Shown: positions 1 through 9,400, counted from the stretch's first letter. The stretch is 64,000 nucleotides of DNA from UBA7332 sp051652645 (GCA_051652645.1 JBOFUP010000008.1:62001-126000), one strand, 5' to 3'. Numbers and translations are program-made. Notes: generated from the sequence alone by a model not told the origin.

Positions 1-1137
1 CAAACGCATATCCCCTTGTGTTAGTCCTGTGTTGTTAACAAGACCTTCAATATCTTTGAAACCAGCAGAGAAATAGTAAGTCGTACGCTCACCACCACCG
101 TTGATAGATACGTTGTAGTTATGAGAGAAAGCCTGTCTGAAAACCTGCTTCATCCAATCTTCGTTGTTAACCACATGGTAAGAATCTGCATCCTCAGGGT
201 TGTATGCTGCACCAGAAGTTACAAAGCGAACCTCCGAACCAGAGAAGTAGTACTGAGGAGTTGTACCAGCATTTTGTTCGTTGCGATAAAGAGCATACTC
301 TTCAACGTTCAATAACTCAGGTAGTCTTGTTGCATTGGCAATAGACCAAGTTGCATTAGCATTAACAACAGTTTTACCCTTTTTACCCTTTTTCGTTGTG
401 ATCAAGATAACACCATTCGCACCTCTAGCACCGTAGATAGCCGTAGCAGAAGCATCCTTAAGCACCTCTACACTCTCAATATCTTGAGGGTTCAAACTTG
501 TCAATGGGTTCTGTGCTGCTTGGAAGTCACCTAGTGAGTTTCCTGCTCCCTCTGCTGTTGATGGCATTGGAATGTTGTCAATAATGTAAAGAGGTTGATT
601 GTCACCACGAAGAGAGTTGGCTCCACGAATCTGAACAGATACTGCCCCACCTGGAGTCGAACCACTACTGCTGATGTTTACCCCTGCAATTTTACCTTGA
701 ATAAGGTTATCAACAGATGTGAATAACTGAGATTCCGACTCACTCGGCTTAAGCTGAGATACAGCACCAGTCAAGTCCTTACGTCTAACCTCACCATAAC
801 CAACTACGACAACCTCGTCAAGCTGTTTTGAATCCTCTTTCAAAACAACAACAAGGTTCTCTTGAGAACCAACAACTACTTCTTGAGTTGTATATCCCAT
901 AAATGAGAACTGAAGAACGCTTTTAGCGTCTGGTACATTGATAGAGAAGTTACCATCAATATCAGTTATCGTACCATTTGTTGTACCCTTAACCAATACG
1001 CTTACCCCTGGCATTTCCAGCTTAAGGTCATCAAACACTCGTCCTTTAACACTCTTAGACTGCGCTAACACAAGCGCCGTCGAGAGGCTAAAAAAGATAA
1101 TGCAGCCCAAGAGGCGGCGCAAAAACTTGTATTCCAT
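1..1137 (-). CDS. SusC/RagA-family TonB-dependent outer-membrane receptor (N-terminal part, cut by window edge)
   Basis: Reading the minus strand from the ATG at 1137, the frame stays open to the window edge (379 codons), so the gene is partial. It starts with a signal peptide ending near LVLAQS, then a carboxypeptidase-D-like beta-sandwich (about residues 25-105, with GVSVLVKGTTNGTITDIDG), the segment DEVVVVGYG, and a plug domain with the conserved TAIYGARGANGVILITTKKG. Only the start of the barrel is visible. Proteins of this family import oligosaccharides or peptides together with a SusD lipoprotein, which would lie beyond the window if present. The gene starts 18 bp after the GH18 gene, so the two are almost surely co-transcribed. 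The family is clear; the substrate is inferred from the neighbouring GH18 enzyme. Confidence 0.93.
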   Translation of the reverse strand, partial: MEYKFLRRLLGCIIFFSLSTALVLAQSKSVKGRVFDDLKLEMPGVSVLVKGTTNGTITDIDGNFSINVPDAKSVLQFSFMGYTTQEVVVGSQENLVVVLKEDSKQLDEVVVVGYGEVRRKDLTGAVSQLKPSESESQLFTSVDNLIQGKIAGVNISSSGSTPGGAVSVQIRGANSLRGDNQPLYIIDNIPMPSTAEGAGNSLGDFQAAQNPLTSLNPQDIESVEVLKDASATAIYGARGANGVILITTKKGKKGKTVVNANATWSIANATRLPELLNVEEYALYRNEQNAGTTPQYYFSGSEVRFVTSGAAYNPEDADSYHVVNNEDWMKQVFRQAFSHNYNVSINGGGERTTYYFSAGFKDIEGLVNNTGLTQGDMRL

Positions 1138-1155
1138 AGTTACACTAATTTAGGA

Positions 1156-3708
1156 TTATTGAATTTGTAGTTTCTCACGGTAGAAGCTCCCTTGCTGATT
1201 AAGAACCAATAGGTATACCCCTGGTGTAATTCCATCTAGCATTATATTGTTATCAGATGATTCCACTTGTGCTCGTTTAACCTCTGCACCTAAAAGGTTA
1301 TATATTACAACTTGAGCAACTCCATCATTTGGAAGATCAATCTGTATATAATCTCTTGCAGGAACAGGATAGATCTTAACCTTTCTGCTCTCACCCTTAG
1401 GTGGGTTGATAGATGTCTCAATATCCACATGAGTTATAAGTGTATCAACGTTTGCTGCTATAACCTCATCCATAGCACGAATCAAGCTATAGTCATTGCT
1501 TACATTCACGTCATTACCCATATCGAAGTACATCGACCCAGCGAAGTTATTCTCATTAATAAGATGCATCTTACGCTTAACAGTGTTTACACCATTGAAG
1601 AAGTAAGTCGATCCGCTGTGTTGTACCTGATCAATCTCTTTGCCAATGTTTGGATTAGCTGCAATTATATCCTTATAGCCAATAACTGCTTTTGAAGCAT
1701 TTGTTGCAAGAACACCTATAGAGGTTAGAATCTTATCCTTTGGATAACCATGATTAACGAAGTCAGTATAAGCCTTCACATAGCGGTCATACTCAAAGAT
1801 CTCTGGAGAAGGACCATATATCTGGAATGTGAAGTAGTCAACCATGTCGATATACTTCTTGTCCAATTTGTAAGATACAGCATGCAACGAAGACGTAAAG
1901 GTCTTTTCTGCTGGTATAATTTGGCGAAGACGCTCAACCAGATTACCATAGTGAGCCCACTCCGTAGCGTTGTAACACCACTCAAAGTCTAGGTCAAAAC
2001 CATCCATATCCTGCATTAGGACCTCAACTTCACCGATGAAGCGATCCAAAGTCTCAGGATTAGCAATCATCCCTTTCCACTCCTCACCGTCAGCCGAAAT
2101 AAATCCGTAACGGATCTTATATCCTCTATGACCCTCATATTGTGAGCGGATATACTTCTCCATCTCTCTCCACGACTGTGAATCAAGACCAACATTATCT
2201 GCATCATCGAACTTCCAATAACTACAAAGCATGATATCACTCCACTCTCCTGTTGGATAGCTATAGCCTGATGTTGCATCAACAGTCACATTTCCAGTAG
2301 TACGATCAGATCTCCAGATCATGACCTCATCCATCTTACCACTTAGGTTCTCCCCAATAACAGTAGGGGATGTACTCATAAGAGGCACCTCTGTTAGAGT
2401 TCCAGAAGATGGAGCTGTTGTTGCATAAACCTCAGAACCCGTATTGTATTGGAATCTTACTTTTCTGTTAAACCTAGATGAAGTAGGGTTAAGCTTTACA
2501 GCTACATGTTGCCACTCATTAAGCTTAAGTTGATTAGCAGAGATAAACTCGTAGCCATTAAGATTAACAATAAGCTCTTTCGTATCCTCCTTACCTAGGT
2601 ATATAGATATTTGGCTATCGCCATCCTTCTTACTTACAAGCGACGCCCCTTCAACCCAATTGTCAAGGTGCAACCAACACTCGAAAGTAGCAGCAGCAGT
2701 AGCAGTAGTAGGGTTCTCATAGAAAGTCTCCACTCCAACCTGCATTCCTGCACCCTCACCATTGAAACTCACTACACCCTCTCTACCAGCATAACTAGCA
2801 AGGTATTGAGCATTCGTAGTTGACCCTTGGTTGTCAGCATAGTCCATATATACTTGACCTGTCTTCAACACCTTTGCTGAAAGAATAATCAAGTCATTAG
2901 TCATCAAATACATATCACGACTGATCTGTCCCCTGTCAATCATACGTGGGAAACTAGTATAACCCGAAACAATGCGGTATGCTAGATTAGGGTTATCATT
3001 CGTCTCAATGCGTTCTGCATTTACAAAATAGCCGTGGTTGTTACCTTTGTAATCAACAACGTTGTCACACTCATCCTGATCAAATCTCCAGTAAGAAGCT
3101 AGATCATCTCTCTGCTGCTGAAAACGAGACAGAGTATTGTTCCATGAAAGAGACTCTTGATCTAGAGCAGAGCTCCATACACGCAGCTCGTCAATACGAC
3201 CATTAACACCCTCCCCTACTCTTGTAGCTGAGATTGAAGAGCTGTTATAAGCTACTCTTTCCTCAGAGAGAGTAGACTCAGATATCAAAGTCCCATCAAT
3301 AAAGAACTTAACTAATTTAGACGATTCCCCTTCGTAAGACACTGTAAGGTGAAACCATTTGCCATTCTCATATGTTGAAATTGAAGAAGAGACCGAACCG
3401 CTCTTCTCTTCATTAGATAATTCAAGTAAAATACCCTCTTGGGCTGTCGCTCCTAATCGAAGCATTAGAGACTCATCAGCTTCTTGATGAGAAAAAAGAG
3501 TTGCACCCGCACTCCAACTCTCTAGGTTAACGAACATCTGTATCGTAAACGGCTTGAAATAATCCAATGCCTCGATGGCCTTCATCTCAACGTGGCCATC
3601 ACCAGTAAGGTTAAGGGAATAGTTAACGCTTTGTGCATTTGCACCATATGACACTAATAATAGAGACGCTGCTGCGAGCGACTTTTTGATCCATTGGGCT
3701 CTGATCAT
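1156..3708 (-). CDS. T9SS-exported GH18-family glycosidase with two LamG domains
   Basis: An 850-residue secreted protein. After a signal peptide (cleavage near GANAQ) comes a LamG/concanavalin-like domain (about 30-205, ending ASYWRFDQ). A GH18 barrel then begins around residue 248 (SGYTSFPRM). A second LamG-like domain occupies about 310-505 (ending CSYWKFDD), after which the barrel resumes around 516. The GH18 catalytic signature DGFDLDFE gives D569, D572, D574 and the acid E576; a later QIYG fits the barrel's Q-x-Y motif. The last 75 or so residues, with IYPVPARDYIQI and GVYLLVL, form a T9SS type A sorting domain. GH18 enzymes cleave beta-1,4 GlcNAc linkages, as chitinases or N-glycan endo-beta-N-acetylglucosaminidases; I cannot tell which. 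The locus has a SusC gene downstream and a divergent hybrid regulator. Confidence 0.88.
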   Translation of the reverse strand: MIRAQWIKKSLAAASLLLVSYGANAQSVNYSLNLTGDGHVEMKAIEALDYFKPFTIQMFVNLESWSAGATLFSHQEADESLMLRLGATAQEGILLELSNEEKSGSVSSSISTYENGKWFHLTVSYEGESSKLVKFFIDGTLISESTLSEERVAYNSSSISATRVGEGVNGRIDELRVWSSALDQESLSWNNTLSRFQQQRDDLASYWRFDQDECDNVVDYKGNNHGYFVNAERIETNDNPNLAYRIVSGYTSFPRMIDRGQISRDMYLMTNDLIILSAKVLKTGQVYMDYADNQGSTTNAQYLASYAGREGVVSFNGEGAGMQVGVETFYENPTTATAAATFECWLHLDNWVEGASLVSKKDGDSQISIYLGKEDTKELIVNLNGYEFISANQLKLNEWQHVAVKLNPTSSRFNRKVRFQYNTGSEVYATTAPSSGTLTEVPLMSTSPTVIGENLSGKMDEVMIWRSDRTTGNVTVDATSGYSYPTGEWSDIMLCSYWKFDDADNVGLDSQSWREMEKYIRSQYEGHRGYKIRYGFISADGEEWKGMIANPETLDRFIGEVEVLMQDMDGFDLDFEWCYNATEWAHYGNLVERLRQIIPAEKTFTSSLHAVSYKLDKKYIDMVDYFTFQIYGPSPEIFEYDRYVKAYTDFVNHGYPKDKILTSIGVLATNASKAVIGYKDIIAANPNIGKEIDQVQHSGSTYFFNGVNTVKRKMHLINENNFAGSMYFDMGNDVNVSNDYSLIRAMDEVIAANVDTLITHVDIETSINPPKGESRKVKIYPVPARDYIQIDLPNDGVAQVVIYNLLGAEVKRAQVESSDNNIMLDGITPGVYLLVLNQQGSFYREKLQIQ

Positions 3709-3736
3709 GGTTTTTTCTATTGTATCAGTTTAGTTG

Positions 3737-3774
3737 ATAGGCGTTGTTTAAGTTTAGTATTAAACAACGCCTAT
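3737..3774 (-). terminator. Intercistronic hairpin between the beta-sandwich gene and the GH18 gene
   Basis: A perfect 14-bp stem (ATAGGCGTTGTTTA paired with TAAACAACGCCTAT) closes a 10-nt loop. No T-run follows on the minus strand and no promoter is visible before the GH18 gene, so partial termination or a processing/stability hairpin is more likely than full termination. Confidence 0.5.
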
Positions 3775-3785
3775 TATAATATTAA

Positions 3786-4748
3786 TTAGAGAATCACTTT
3801 AACAGTTTTGCTTGCTACCTTTACCAAGTAAACACCCTTAGGCAATGATGTCTGATAGTAGTTAGCGCTCTCTTTAGCCTGCTCTACGATAGATCCTGCA
3901 ATAGAGTAGATAGAGATAGCTTCGTTCTCATGTCCTTCAACTGTGATAGTTCCGTTTTGTGCAACAACTTTGATGTTGTCATTAAGTGCATTGTCAACTG
4001 AAGTTGGAGTATCGTTGATATTCGGAAGCTCTTCAATCGATGGTTTCCCTGTTGGATCTTGGATAAGTCTTAGGTCAGAGATATAAATAGCTAAGTTATC
4101 CATCTTTCCAGCTGGGAAGTCAAACTTAACACGAGGAGGAATACCTGCTGTCTCTGACAACATAAAGTCTGTCTCGAACAACCACCAGTTCTCATCGTTC
4201 AAATAGACAGCCTCTTGAAGCGGTGCTAATTGCGCACCTTGAAACCCCTGAACCATAACTTTCACTACATCATTAGTATTAAACTCTTGTCCTGCAACAG
4301 CCTTTATCTTAAAAGACAATCTAACATTTTTGTTTCTTGGGTAGTTCTGATTAGATGCATAGAAACATAGGTTCCACCATCCCTCTATCTTATCTTCTGC
4401 AGCAACACCTCTCTCCTCTTTCGAGAATTTACCTTTTATCATCAATACGTTTCCTAGCTCACCAGCATTAACGATAGACAATCCACTTGCTACAATAGGA
4501 GTCTTAGCTGGATAGAAAGCAGCTGCACCACCTTGCATTAGGTAACCAGTTGTTGTGCTAGCAGGAGCATAGCTGTTTGCTGGATTAGCGCCACTGAAGC
4601 CTTCATTGATAAGCTCTGGGCAAGCGCCTAGTTCCATCTCAGAGAATTTGAACTTTGAAGGAGTGATATCTACCTCTTGAGCCGAAATAGTTTGCGCACC
4701 AAACAATGTTGAAGCCACTAAGGCAAGCGTGTAAAGTTTTTTCTTCAT
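3786..4748 (-). CDS. T9SS-exported beta-sandwich protein, possible carbohydrate-binding protein
   Basis: 320 residues with a clear signal peptide (MKKKLYTLALVAS..., ending SAQ). A body of about 210 residues is rich in beta-strand patterns (VRLSFKIKA, VKVMVQGF, WWLFETDFML, LAIYISDLRLIQ), like jelly-roll carbohydrate-binding modules. The C-terminal 65 or so residues (INDTPTSVDNAL, then ISIYSIAGS and GVYLVKVASKTVKVIL) are a T9SS type A sorting domain. No catalytic motif was recognised. It is the first gene after a minus-strand promoter, and a hairpin separates it from the GH18 gene 77 bp downstream. By position it is probably a glycan-binding surface protein of this locus; that role is inference, while export by T9SS is well supported. 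Confidence 0.75.
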   Translation of the reverse strand: MKKKLYTLALVASTLFGAQTISAQEVDITPSKFKFSEMELGACPELINEGFSGANPANSYAPASTTTGYLMQGGAAAFYPAKTPIVASGLSIVNAGELGNVLMIKGKFSKEERGVAAEDKIEGWWNLCFYASNQNYPRNKNVRLSFKIKAVAGQEFNTNDVVKVMVQGFQGAQLAPLQEAVYLNDENWWLFETDFMLSETAGIPPRVKFDFPAGKMDNLAIYISDLRLIQDPTGKPSIEELPNINDTPTSVDNALNDNIKVVAQNGTITVEGHENEAISIYSIAGSIVEQAKESANYYQTSLPKGVYLVKVASKTVKVIL

Positions 4749-4803
4749 ACTTAGATTTTAGATAAGATTGTTAATGATTTTTTCATGAGCTTTTTGCTCG
4801 CCA

Positions 4804-4811
4804 CAAATGTA
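4804..4811 (-). promoter_or_regulatory. Bacteroidota -7 element for the glycan-locus operon
   Basis: The minus strand reads TACATTTG, a match to TAnnTTTG, placed about 55 bp before the beta-sandwich gene start at 4748. No clear upstream TTTG element was found, which would fit a regulator-dependent promoter. Confidence 0.45.
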
Positions 4812-4953
4812 GGTTTATGCCCTTTCAACAATGTTCAGTAATGTCCATAGTTTGTTCAATTTTGTCTATAATAGCCTATATCAGTAAGATAAACAAAGAA
4901 GTAGTCTCTCACACTTTTAAAGCTAGAATGTCAAAAAAGTGACAAAAAACTAC

Positions 4954-4961
4954 TATCTTTG
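4954..4961 (+). promoter_or_regulatory. -7 element for the hybrid two-component regulator gene
   Basis: TATCTTTG matches the Bacteroidota consensus TAnnTTTG and lies 35 bp upstream of the ATG at 4997. Confidence 0.5.
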
Positions 4962-4996
4962 GGTGGTATTTATGACTAAACCTTATTATTTACGGG

Positions 4997-7900
4997 ATGA
5001 GACTATACAAAATATTATTCTTAATCTTGATCATATCATATTCAACGATTAGGGCAAATTCGGACAAAAACTATATATATCAACAGGTTTCTCTTAAAGA
5101 GGGACTATCCCAATCTACAGTAAAATCTATCCTTCATGACTCTTTTGGCAACCTTTGGGTTGGCACTCAACACGGGCTAAACAGAATCAATGGATCACAG
5201 ATTGAGCAATATTTCCACAGCCCCTCAGATTCGACATCACTCCCAGACAACCACATACTATTCATCAAGGAGGACAATGCAAACAACCTATGGATAGGTA
5301 CAAACAACTCTATGGTGAGGTATAACCCAGAAAGCAACAACTTCTATAAACTACCCAACGAAAACCGCAATCTACTCTTTAGAAATGCTATTATCCTAGA
5401 CGATAGAATAGTATTCCTTGCATCTGATAGGATAGTATCCATAGACAATAAAACAGGATCTATTGATACTAAATACTACTCAGGTGTGACTACGCGCATA
5501 CCACAAGCTATGAGAGTTGAACACCTTGACGATACTACTATACTCATTGGGTCACGTTGGAGTGGAACATTTACGCTTGACACAAACACAGCAAGAATTG
5601 ATTCTCTAAACCTTTTGAATTCACTCAATATAACAGCTCTTGCCATTGACTCACTAGATCGAATATGGATATCCTCATATGGAGAAGGACTTCATGCCTA
5701 CTCCAAAGAAGGAAAACCACTCTACAGATTCAATAAGTCAAACTCCAAACTAGAGAGTGACATCATACTTGACCTAGAGATAATAGACAACAACTCACTA
5801 TGGATAGGCACAGATGGAGGTGGTCTATCTAGGATAGATCTTGAAAAAACAGTTTTGTCTCCCGAGAAAATCAACAGTATAAACAGAGGTACACCTATCG
5901 CAAATGCCATAACAGATATATATCAAGACAGTGAAAAAAACATATGGATAGGCTCTGTAAGAGGTGGAATATATAACCTAAAGCAGAATTTTATTGAAAG
6001 CTTCTCATTCATATCCTCAAGTTCAGAATATGGATTGAGCGAGTCTACCGTCACATCCTTCACTGAAGGAAGCGACGGCATGATATGGATAGGAACAGAT
6101 GGCAATGGAGTTAACTCCTTTGATCCATCAACAAAAAAGTTCAAACACTACCCCTCTACCTTTGGAAATAAAATAACATCCCTTATCCCATTCTCTGACG
6201 ATGAGATACTTTTCAGTATCTTCCACGAGCCTATAAGACTTTTAAACAAGAAAAGTGGCACTACTCGACTGCTGCCTATGCCTAAAGATATTAGCCGAAG
6301 AATAGAGCGTGGATGGGTAAGTGTAAACCTTTATCCTATATCTGAGTCTGAATTTCTTATTCTCTCAGACAGTATATACCTATTCGAAAAAAGAAACAAC
6401 CGACTAACTACTATAAAAGCCGAACACTCATCAGGACTTAGAGCGGCTGGTAGTTCAAATGGAATAACATACCTTTATAATGCGACAAACATCATAACCC
6501 TTGATCCTACATCTAAATCAGTAAAGAGCAACTATACACACGATATATCAACCCACGGTAATATTGCCACAGCCTGCTGTGACAACGAAGGATCAATTTG
6601 GGTAGGATCAGAGAAAAGCACTATAAAGATATCCCCATTAGGAGATATAATAGAGACTATAAAGAGTGACCTATTCACAATGCCTACCACACTCGTGCCC
6701 ACTAGCGACAACAAGCTATGGATAGGTGCCTCAAACAAGCTATTCAAATACTCACTCACTGAGGACAAGTTCACCGTCTACGACAAGTCAGACGGTGTAG
6801 AACCAAACGAATACATATCCAAAGCTATACTTATCTCAAAACAAGGAACAATATACATAGGAGGTGTAACAGGATTTCAAAGACTATACAACCAAGAAGA
6901 TACTACTATATCCCAAAGCCCAAATATCTTGTTGTCAAACATCACAGTTGATGGCCAAAAGCATAAACTAGAGGATGTCAATAAACCAATAAAACTATCC
7001 CCTTACAACAACTCCACGCAGATAAACATAAACATTAAAGACAACGCACCACTTAAAGAGAAGCACATACGATATCAACTAAAGGGACTACACAAAGAGT
7101 GGATAACCACATCAAATACTCAACTGTCCTTTTTCAATCTTAAGCCCGGAGAGTACAAGCTATACGTTCAGTCAATACTTTTTGGAGGTGGATGGAGCAA
7201 AGCCGAACATCTAGCAACCATCTCTGTATTGCCATTTTGGTGGCAGACATGGTGGTTCAGGGTATTATTATCACTGACAATACTTACATTCCTCTACCTG
7301 CTTCTATGGCTTAACAACAAAAGAGAGGCACGTAAGGTACAAGAGAAACTAGACCGCTACCAGAGCGAACTATCAGAGGAGAAGGTTAAGTTTCTCATTA
7401 ACGTAAACCACGAATTACGCACACCTCTCACTCTAATATCTGCCCCAATTGCGCGACTACTCAAAGCTGAAGATTATGACAAGGATAAGATCCATGATAC
7501 TCTTCTTAAGATATCAAAGCAAGTCAGACAGATGAGAAGCGTAATCGACATGGTTTTAGATGTCAGAAAAATAGAGCTAAACAAAGATGTAGTAAACAGA
7601 ACTCATATCAGACTTAATGAATTCATACTCTCTACTCTCGATGAGTTCAGGATTGAATTTGAGTCAAAAGGAATAGAGCTTACCTACATCTGCAACAACT
7701 CAATTGACTCGCTAGAGATAGATAAAGACAAACTGCATAAAGTATTGACTAATATACTTATCAACTCACTAAAATTCTCCAAAAACAGAGGTATAGTTAC
7801 AGTAACCTCCACATTAAACAGCGAGAAGCTTAGAGTAACCATAGAGGACCAAGGAATTGGGATAGATCTCGAGGATACAAACCACATATTTGAAGAGTTC

Positions 7901-8920
7901 CAACAAGCCAAGCACGACAAAGGAGGCAGTGGTATTGGTCTTTCATACTGCAAGACCCTGATTGAGATACAAGGAGGATCCATAGGGTGCTTCAACAACG
8001 AAGATCAAGGAGCTACATTCTGGTTTGAAATACCTATAAGCCAAGCATCAAACACAAATGAAAAGATAGAGGGTGAAGATAAGAGTACAAATTACGAAAT
8101 CTCAACTCTATATCCAGAGGAGTATCCACCTATAGAGAGTGGTATTCTATCTAGATACTCTATACTAGTTGTTGAAGACCAACAAGAGCTTAGAGAGATG
8201 ATAGTCATTGAGATGCAGAAACTATTCGCCACTGTATATAGTGCCGCAAATGGAGTTGAGGCTCTCAAGGTAACAAAAGATCAAATGCCTAACATCATAA
8301 TCTCTGATGTTATGATGCCTCAAATGGATGGTCTTGAGCTATGTAAATGTGTAAAAAGCGACATGGAGATAAGCCACATCCCAATCATTCTACTAACGGC
8401 TAGAGCCGACAGCAAGAGCCTTGAGATGGGATATAAAATGGGTGCCGACGCTTATCTAGCCAAACCATTTGAGTTTGACTCTCTAATTTCGCTTCTATAC
8501 AATACTCTGCGAAACAGAGAACTACTCAGAGAGAAATTCAAAGCTACTGGCTTCGCACTCCTTCCTGAAGAGGTAACGACAAGCAGTGCTGATGAAGAGT
8601 TCTTAAAACAACTCCTAGAGATAATACAACAAGAGATCTCAAATGTAGATCTTGACGTAATGCTGCTTGCAGATAAAATGGCAATGAGCAGATCTACTCT
8701 ATACGCCAAAATGAAGTCAATCACAGGGACAGGAATAAAAGACTTCATTAATGAGCTTAGAATAAAACAAGCAATGCTGCTTCTAATAGAGAGTGATACT
8801 CCTATTGTGGAGATATCTGAAAGAGTAGGATTTAGTCAGCAGAGATACTTCAGCACTGTTTTCAAGCAACATACTCAGATGACACCAACTGAATATAGAA
8901 AGGCTAATCGGAGTAATTAG
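4997..8920 (+). CDS. Hybrid two-component system regulator (sensor propeller, histidine kinase, receiver, AraC output)
   Basis: A 1307-residue single-protein signalling system of the HTCS type that controls Bacteroidota polysaccharide loci. A signal peptide is followed by two seven-bladed propellers worth of repeats with LWIGT-type motifs (about 30-680), a Y_Y_Y beta-sandwich (about 680-745), and a membrane helix (about 754-774). The kinase part has the H-box NHELRTPLTLI with H805 and an ATPase domain with DQGIGID and GGSGIGLS. The receiver domain contains VVEDQQE and the phospho-acceptor D1104 (SDVMMPQMDG). A C-terminal AraC HTH spans about 1200-1307. Nothing is missing, so the protein should sense a periplasmic glycan fragment and activate the divergent operon. 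The ligand is inferred from the GH18 gene. Confidence 0.96.
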   Translation: MRLYKILFLILIISYSTIRANSDKNYIYQQVSLKEGLSQSTVKSILHDSFGNLWVGTQHGLNRINGSQIEQYFHSPSDSTSLPDNHILFIKEDNANNLWIGTNNSMVRYNPESNNFYKLPNENRNLLFRNAIILDDRIVFLASDRIVSIDNKTGSIDTKYYSGVTTRIPQAMRVEHLDDTTILIGSRWSGTFTLDTNTARIDSLNLLNSLNITALAIDSLDRIWISSYGEGLHAYSKEGKPLYRFNKSNSKLESDIILDLEIIDNNSLWIGTDGGGLSRIDLEKTVLSPEKINSINRGTPIANAITDIYQDSEKNIWIGSVRGGIYNLKQNFIESFSFISSSSEYGLSESTVTSFTEGSDGMIWIGTDGNGVNSFDPSTKKFKHYPSTFGNKITSLIPFSDDEILFSIFHEPIRLLNKKSGTTRLLPMPKDISRRIERGWVSVNLYPISESEFLILSDSIYLFEKRNNRLTTIKAEHSSGLRAAGSSNGITYLYNATNIITLDPTSKSVKSNYTHDISTHGNIATACCDNEGSIWVGSEKSTIKISPLGDIIETIKSDLFTMPTTLVPTSDNKLWIGASNKLFKYSLTEDKFTVYDKSDGVEPNEYISKAILISKQGTIYIGGVTGFQRLYNQEDTTISQSPNILLSNITVDGQKHKLEDVNKPIKLSPYNNSTQININIKDNAPLKEKHIRYQLKGLHKEWITTSNTQLSFFNLKPGEYKLYVQSILFGGGWSKAEHLATISVLPFWWQTWWFRVLLSLTILTFLYLLLWLNNKREARKVQEKLDRYQSELSEEKVKFLINVNHELRTPLTLISAPIARLLKAEDYDKDKIHDTLLKISKQVRQMRSVIDMVLDVRKIELNKDVVNRTHIRLNEFILSTLDEFRIEFESKGIELTYICNNSIDSLEIDKDKLHKVLTNILINSLKFSKNRGIVTVTSTLNSEKLRVTIEDQGIGIDLEDTNHIFEEFQQAKHDKGGSGIGLSYCKTLIEIQGGSIGCFNNEDQGATFWFEIPISQASNTNEKIEGEDKSTNYEISTLYPEEYPPIESGILSRYSILVVEDQQELREMIVIEMQKLFATVYSAANGVEALKVTKDQMPNIIISDVMMPQMDGLELCKCVKSDMEISHIPIILLTARADSKSLEMGYKMGADAYLAKPFEFDSLISLLYNTLRNRELLREKFKATGFALLPEEVTTSSADEEFLKQLLEIIQQEISNVDLDVMLLADKMAMSRSTLYAKMKSITGTGIKDFINELRIKQAMLLLIESDTPIVEISERVGFSQQRYFSTVFKQHTQMTPTEYRKANRSN

Positions 8921-8936
8921 TCTATAAAATTGTCTT

Positions 8937-8968
8937 CAAGGGGAATTCGCTCTAACGAATTCCCCTTG
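8937..8968 (+). terminator. Terminator of the hybrid regulator gene
   Basis: A perfect 13-bp stem (CAAGGGGAATTCG and its complement) with a 6-nt loop, 16 bp after the stop codon, followed by ACTTGTTTT. Confidence 0.8.
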
Positions 8969-9132
8969 ACTTGTTTTAATAAACCATCATCAGATACTAC
9001 ATCATCTTCACTAAAAAAATAAGAAACTAACTACACTTAATCAGTGTGCAAACTCCCCAAATACCAAACCCAAGCACCCAAACTATCAATCTCACTATAA
9101 GCAAGATACAAAACACCAAAGAGGATCTCAAG

Positions 9133-9213
9133 AAATACGTACGTATTTGATATAAAGTACGTACGTATTTCGAACAAAGTATGTACGTATTATCTTCAAA
9201 ATACGTACGTATA
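9133..9213. repeat. Array of four TACGTACGTA palindromes at exact 22-bp spacing
   Basis: The palindromic core TACGTACGTA (third copy TATGTACGTA) occurs at 9136, 9158, 9180 and 9202, so the centres are exactly 22 bp apart. The first copy extends to a perfect 16-bp palindrome AAATACGTACGTATTT. The spacer bases between cores are less conserved. The array sits between two convergent transcription units, each with its own terminator, so there is no obvious promoter to regulate. It could be a multi-site protein-binding locus, a decayed tandem repeat, or part of an unrecognised short transcript. Confidence 0.85.
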
Positions 9214-9296
9214 CAGAGAGATATAAAGTGAGATAAATATAGTAGGACAGTTAGAGAATGAAAGTTGTAGTGCTTAGCAGAAGCAGTGGCAAACAA

Positions 9297-9347
9297 AACG
9301 CTAGCTCCCGCAATCTTCATGGGAAGAAGATTGCGGGAGCTAGCGTT
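9297..9347 (-). terminator. Strong hairpin ending the 15.6-9.4 kb minus-strand operon
   Basis: A perfect 22-bp inverted repeat starting AACGCTAGCTCCCGC encloses a 7-nt loop. On the minus strand it is followed by TTGTTTG, so it most likely ends the operon whose last gene stops at 9401. Confidence 0.75.
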
Positions 9348-9400
9348 AAATAAAAGATATTCACCTCAACACAATGTGATTATCTTATGTCGAAATATTC

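Noticed and set aside
1312..1695. 127-residue plus-strand frame opposite the GH18 gene, and similar long antisense frames
   Set aside because: They overlap well-supported genes, have no domain and no start or promoter signals; they are by-products of the coding strand.
9133..9213. CRISPR-like interpretation of the 22-bp array
   Set aside because: The repeat core is only 10-16 bp, the intervals are too short to hold spacers, and no cas gene is near.
9027..9320. A 97-residue minus-strand open frame across the palindrome array
   Set aside because: Its composition is driven by the repeats (recurring Y-x-RT segments), it has no recognisable domain, and it runs into the terminator hairpin of the upstream operon.
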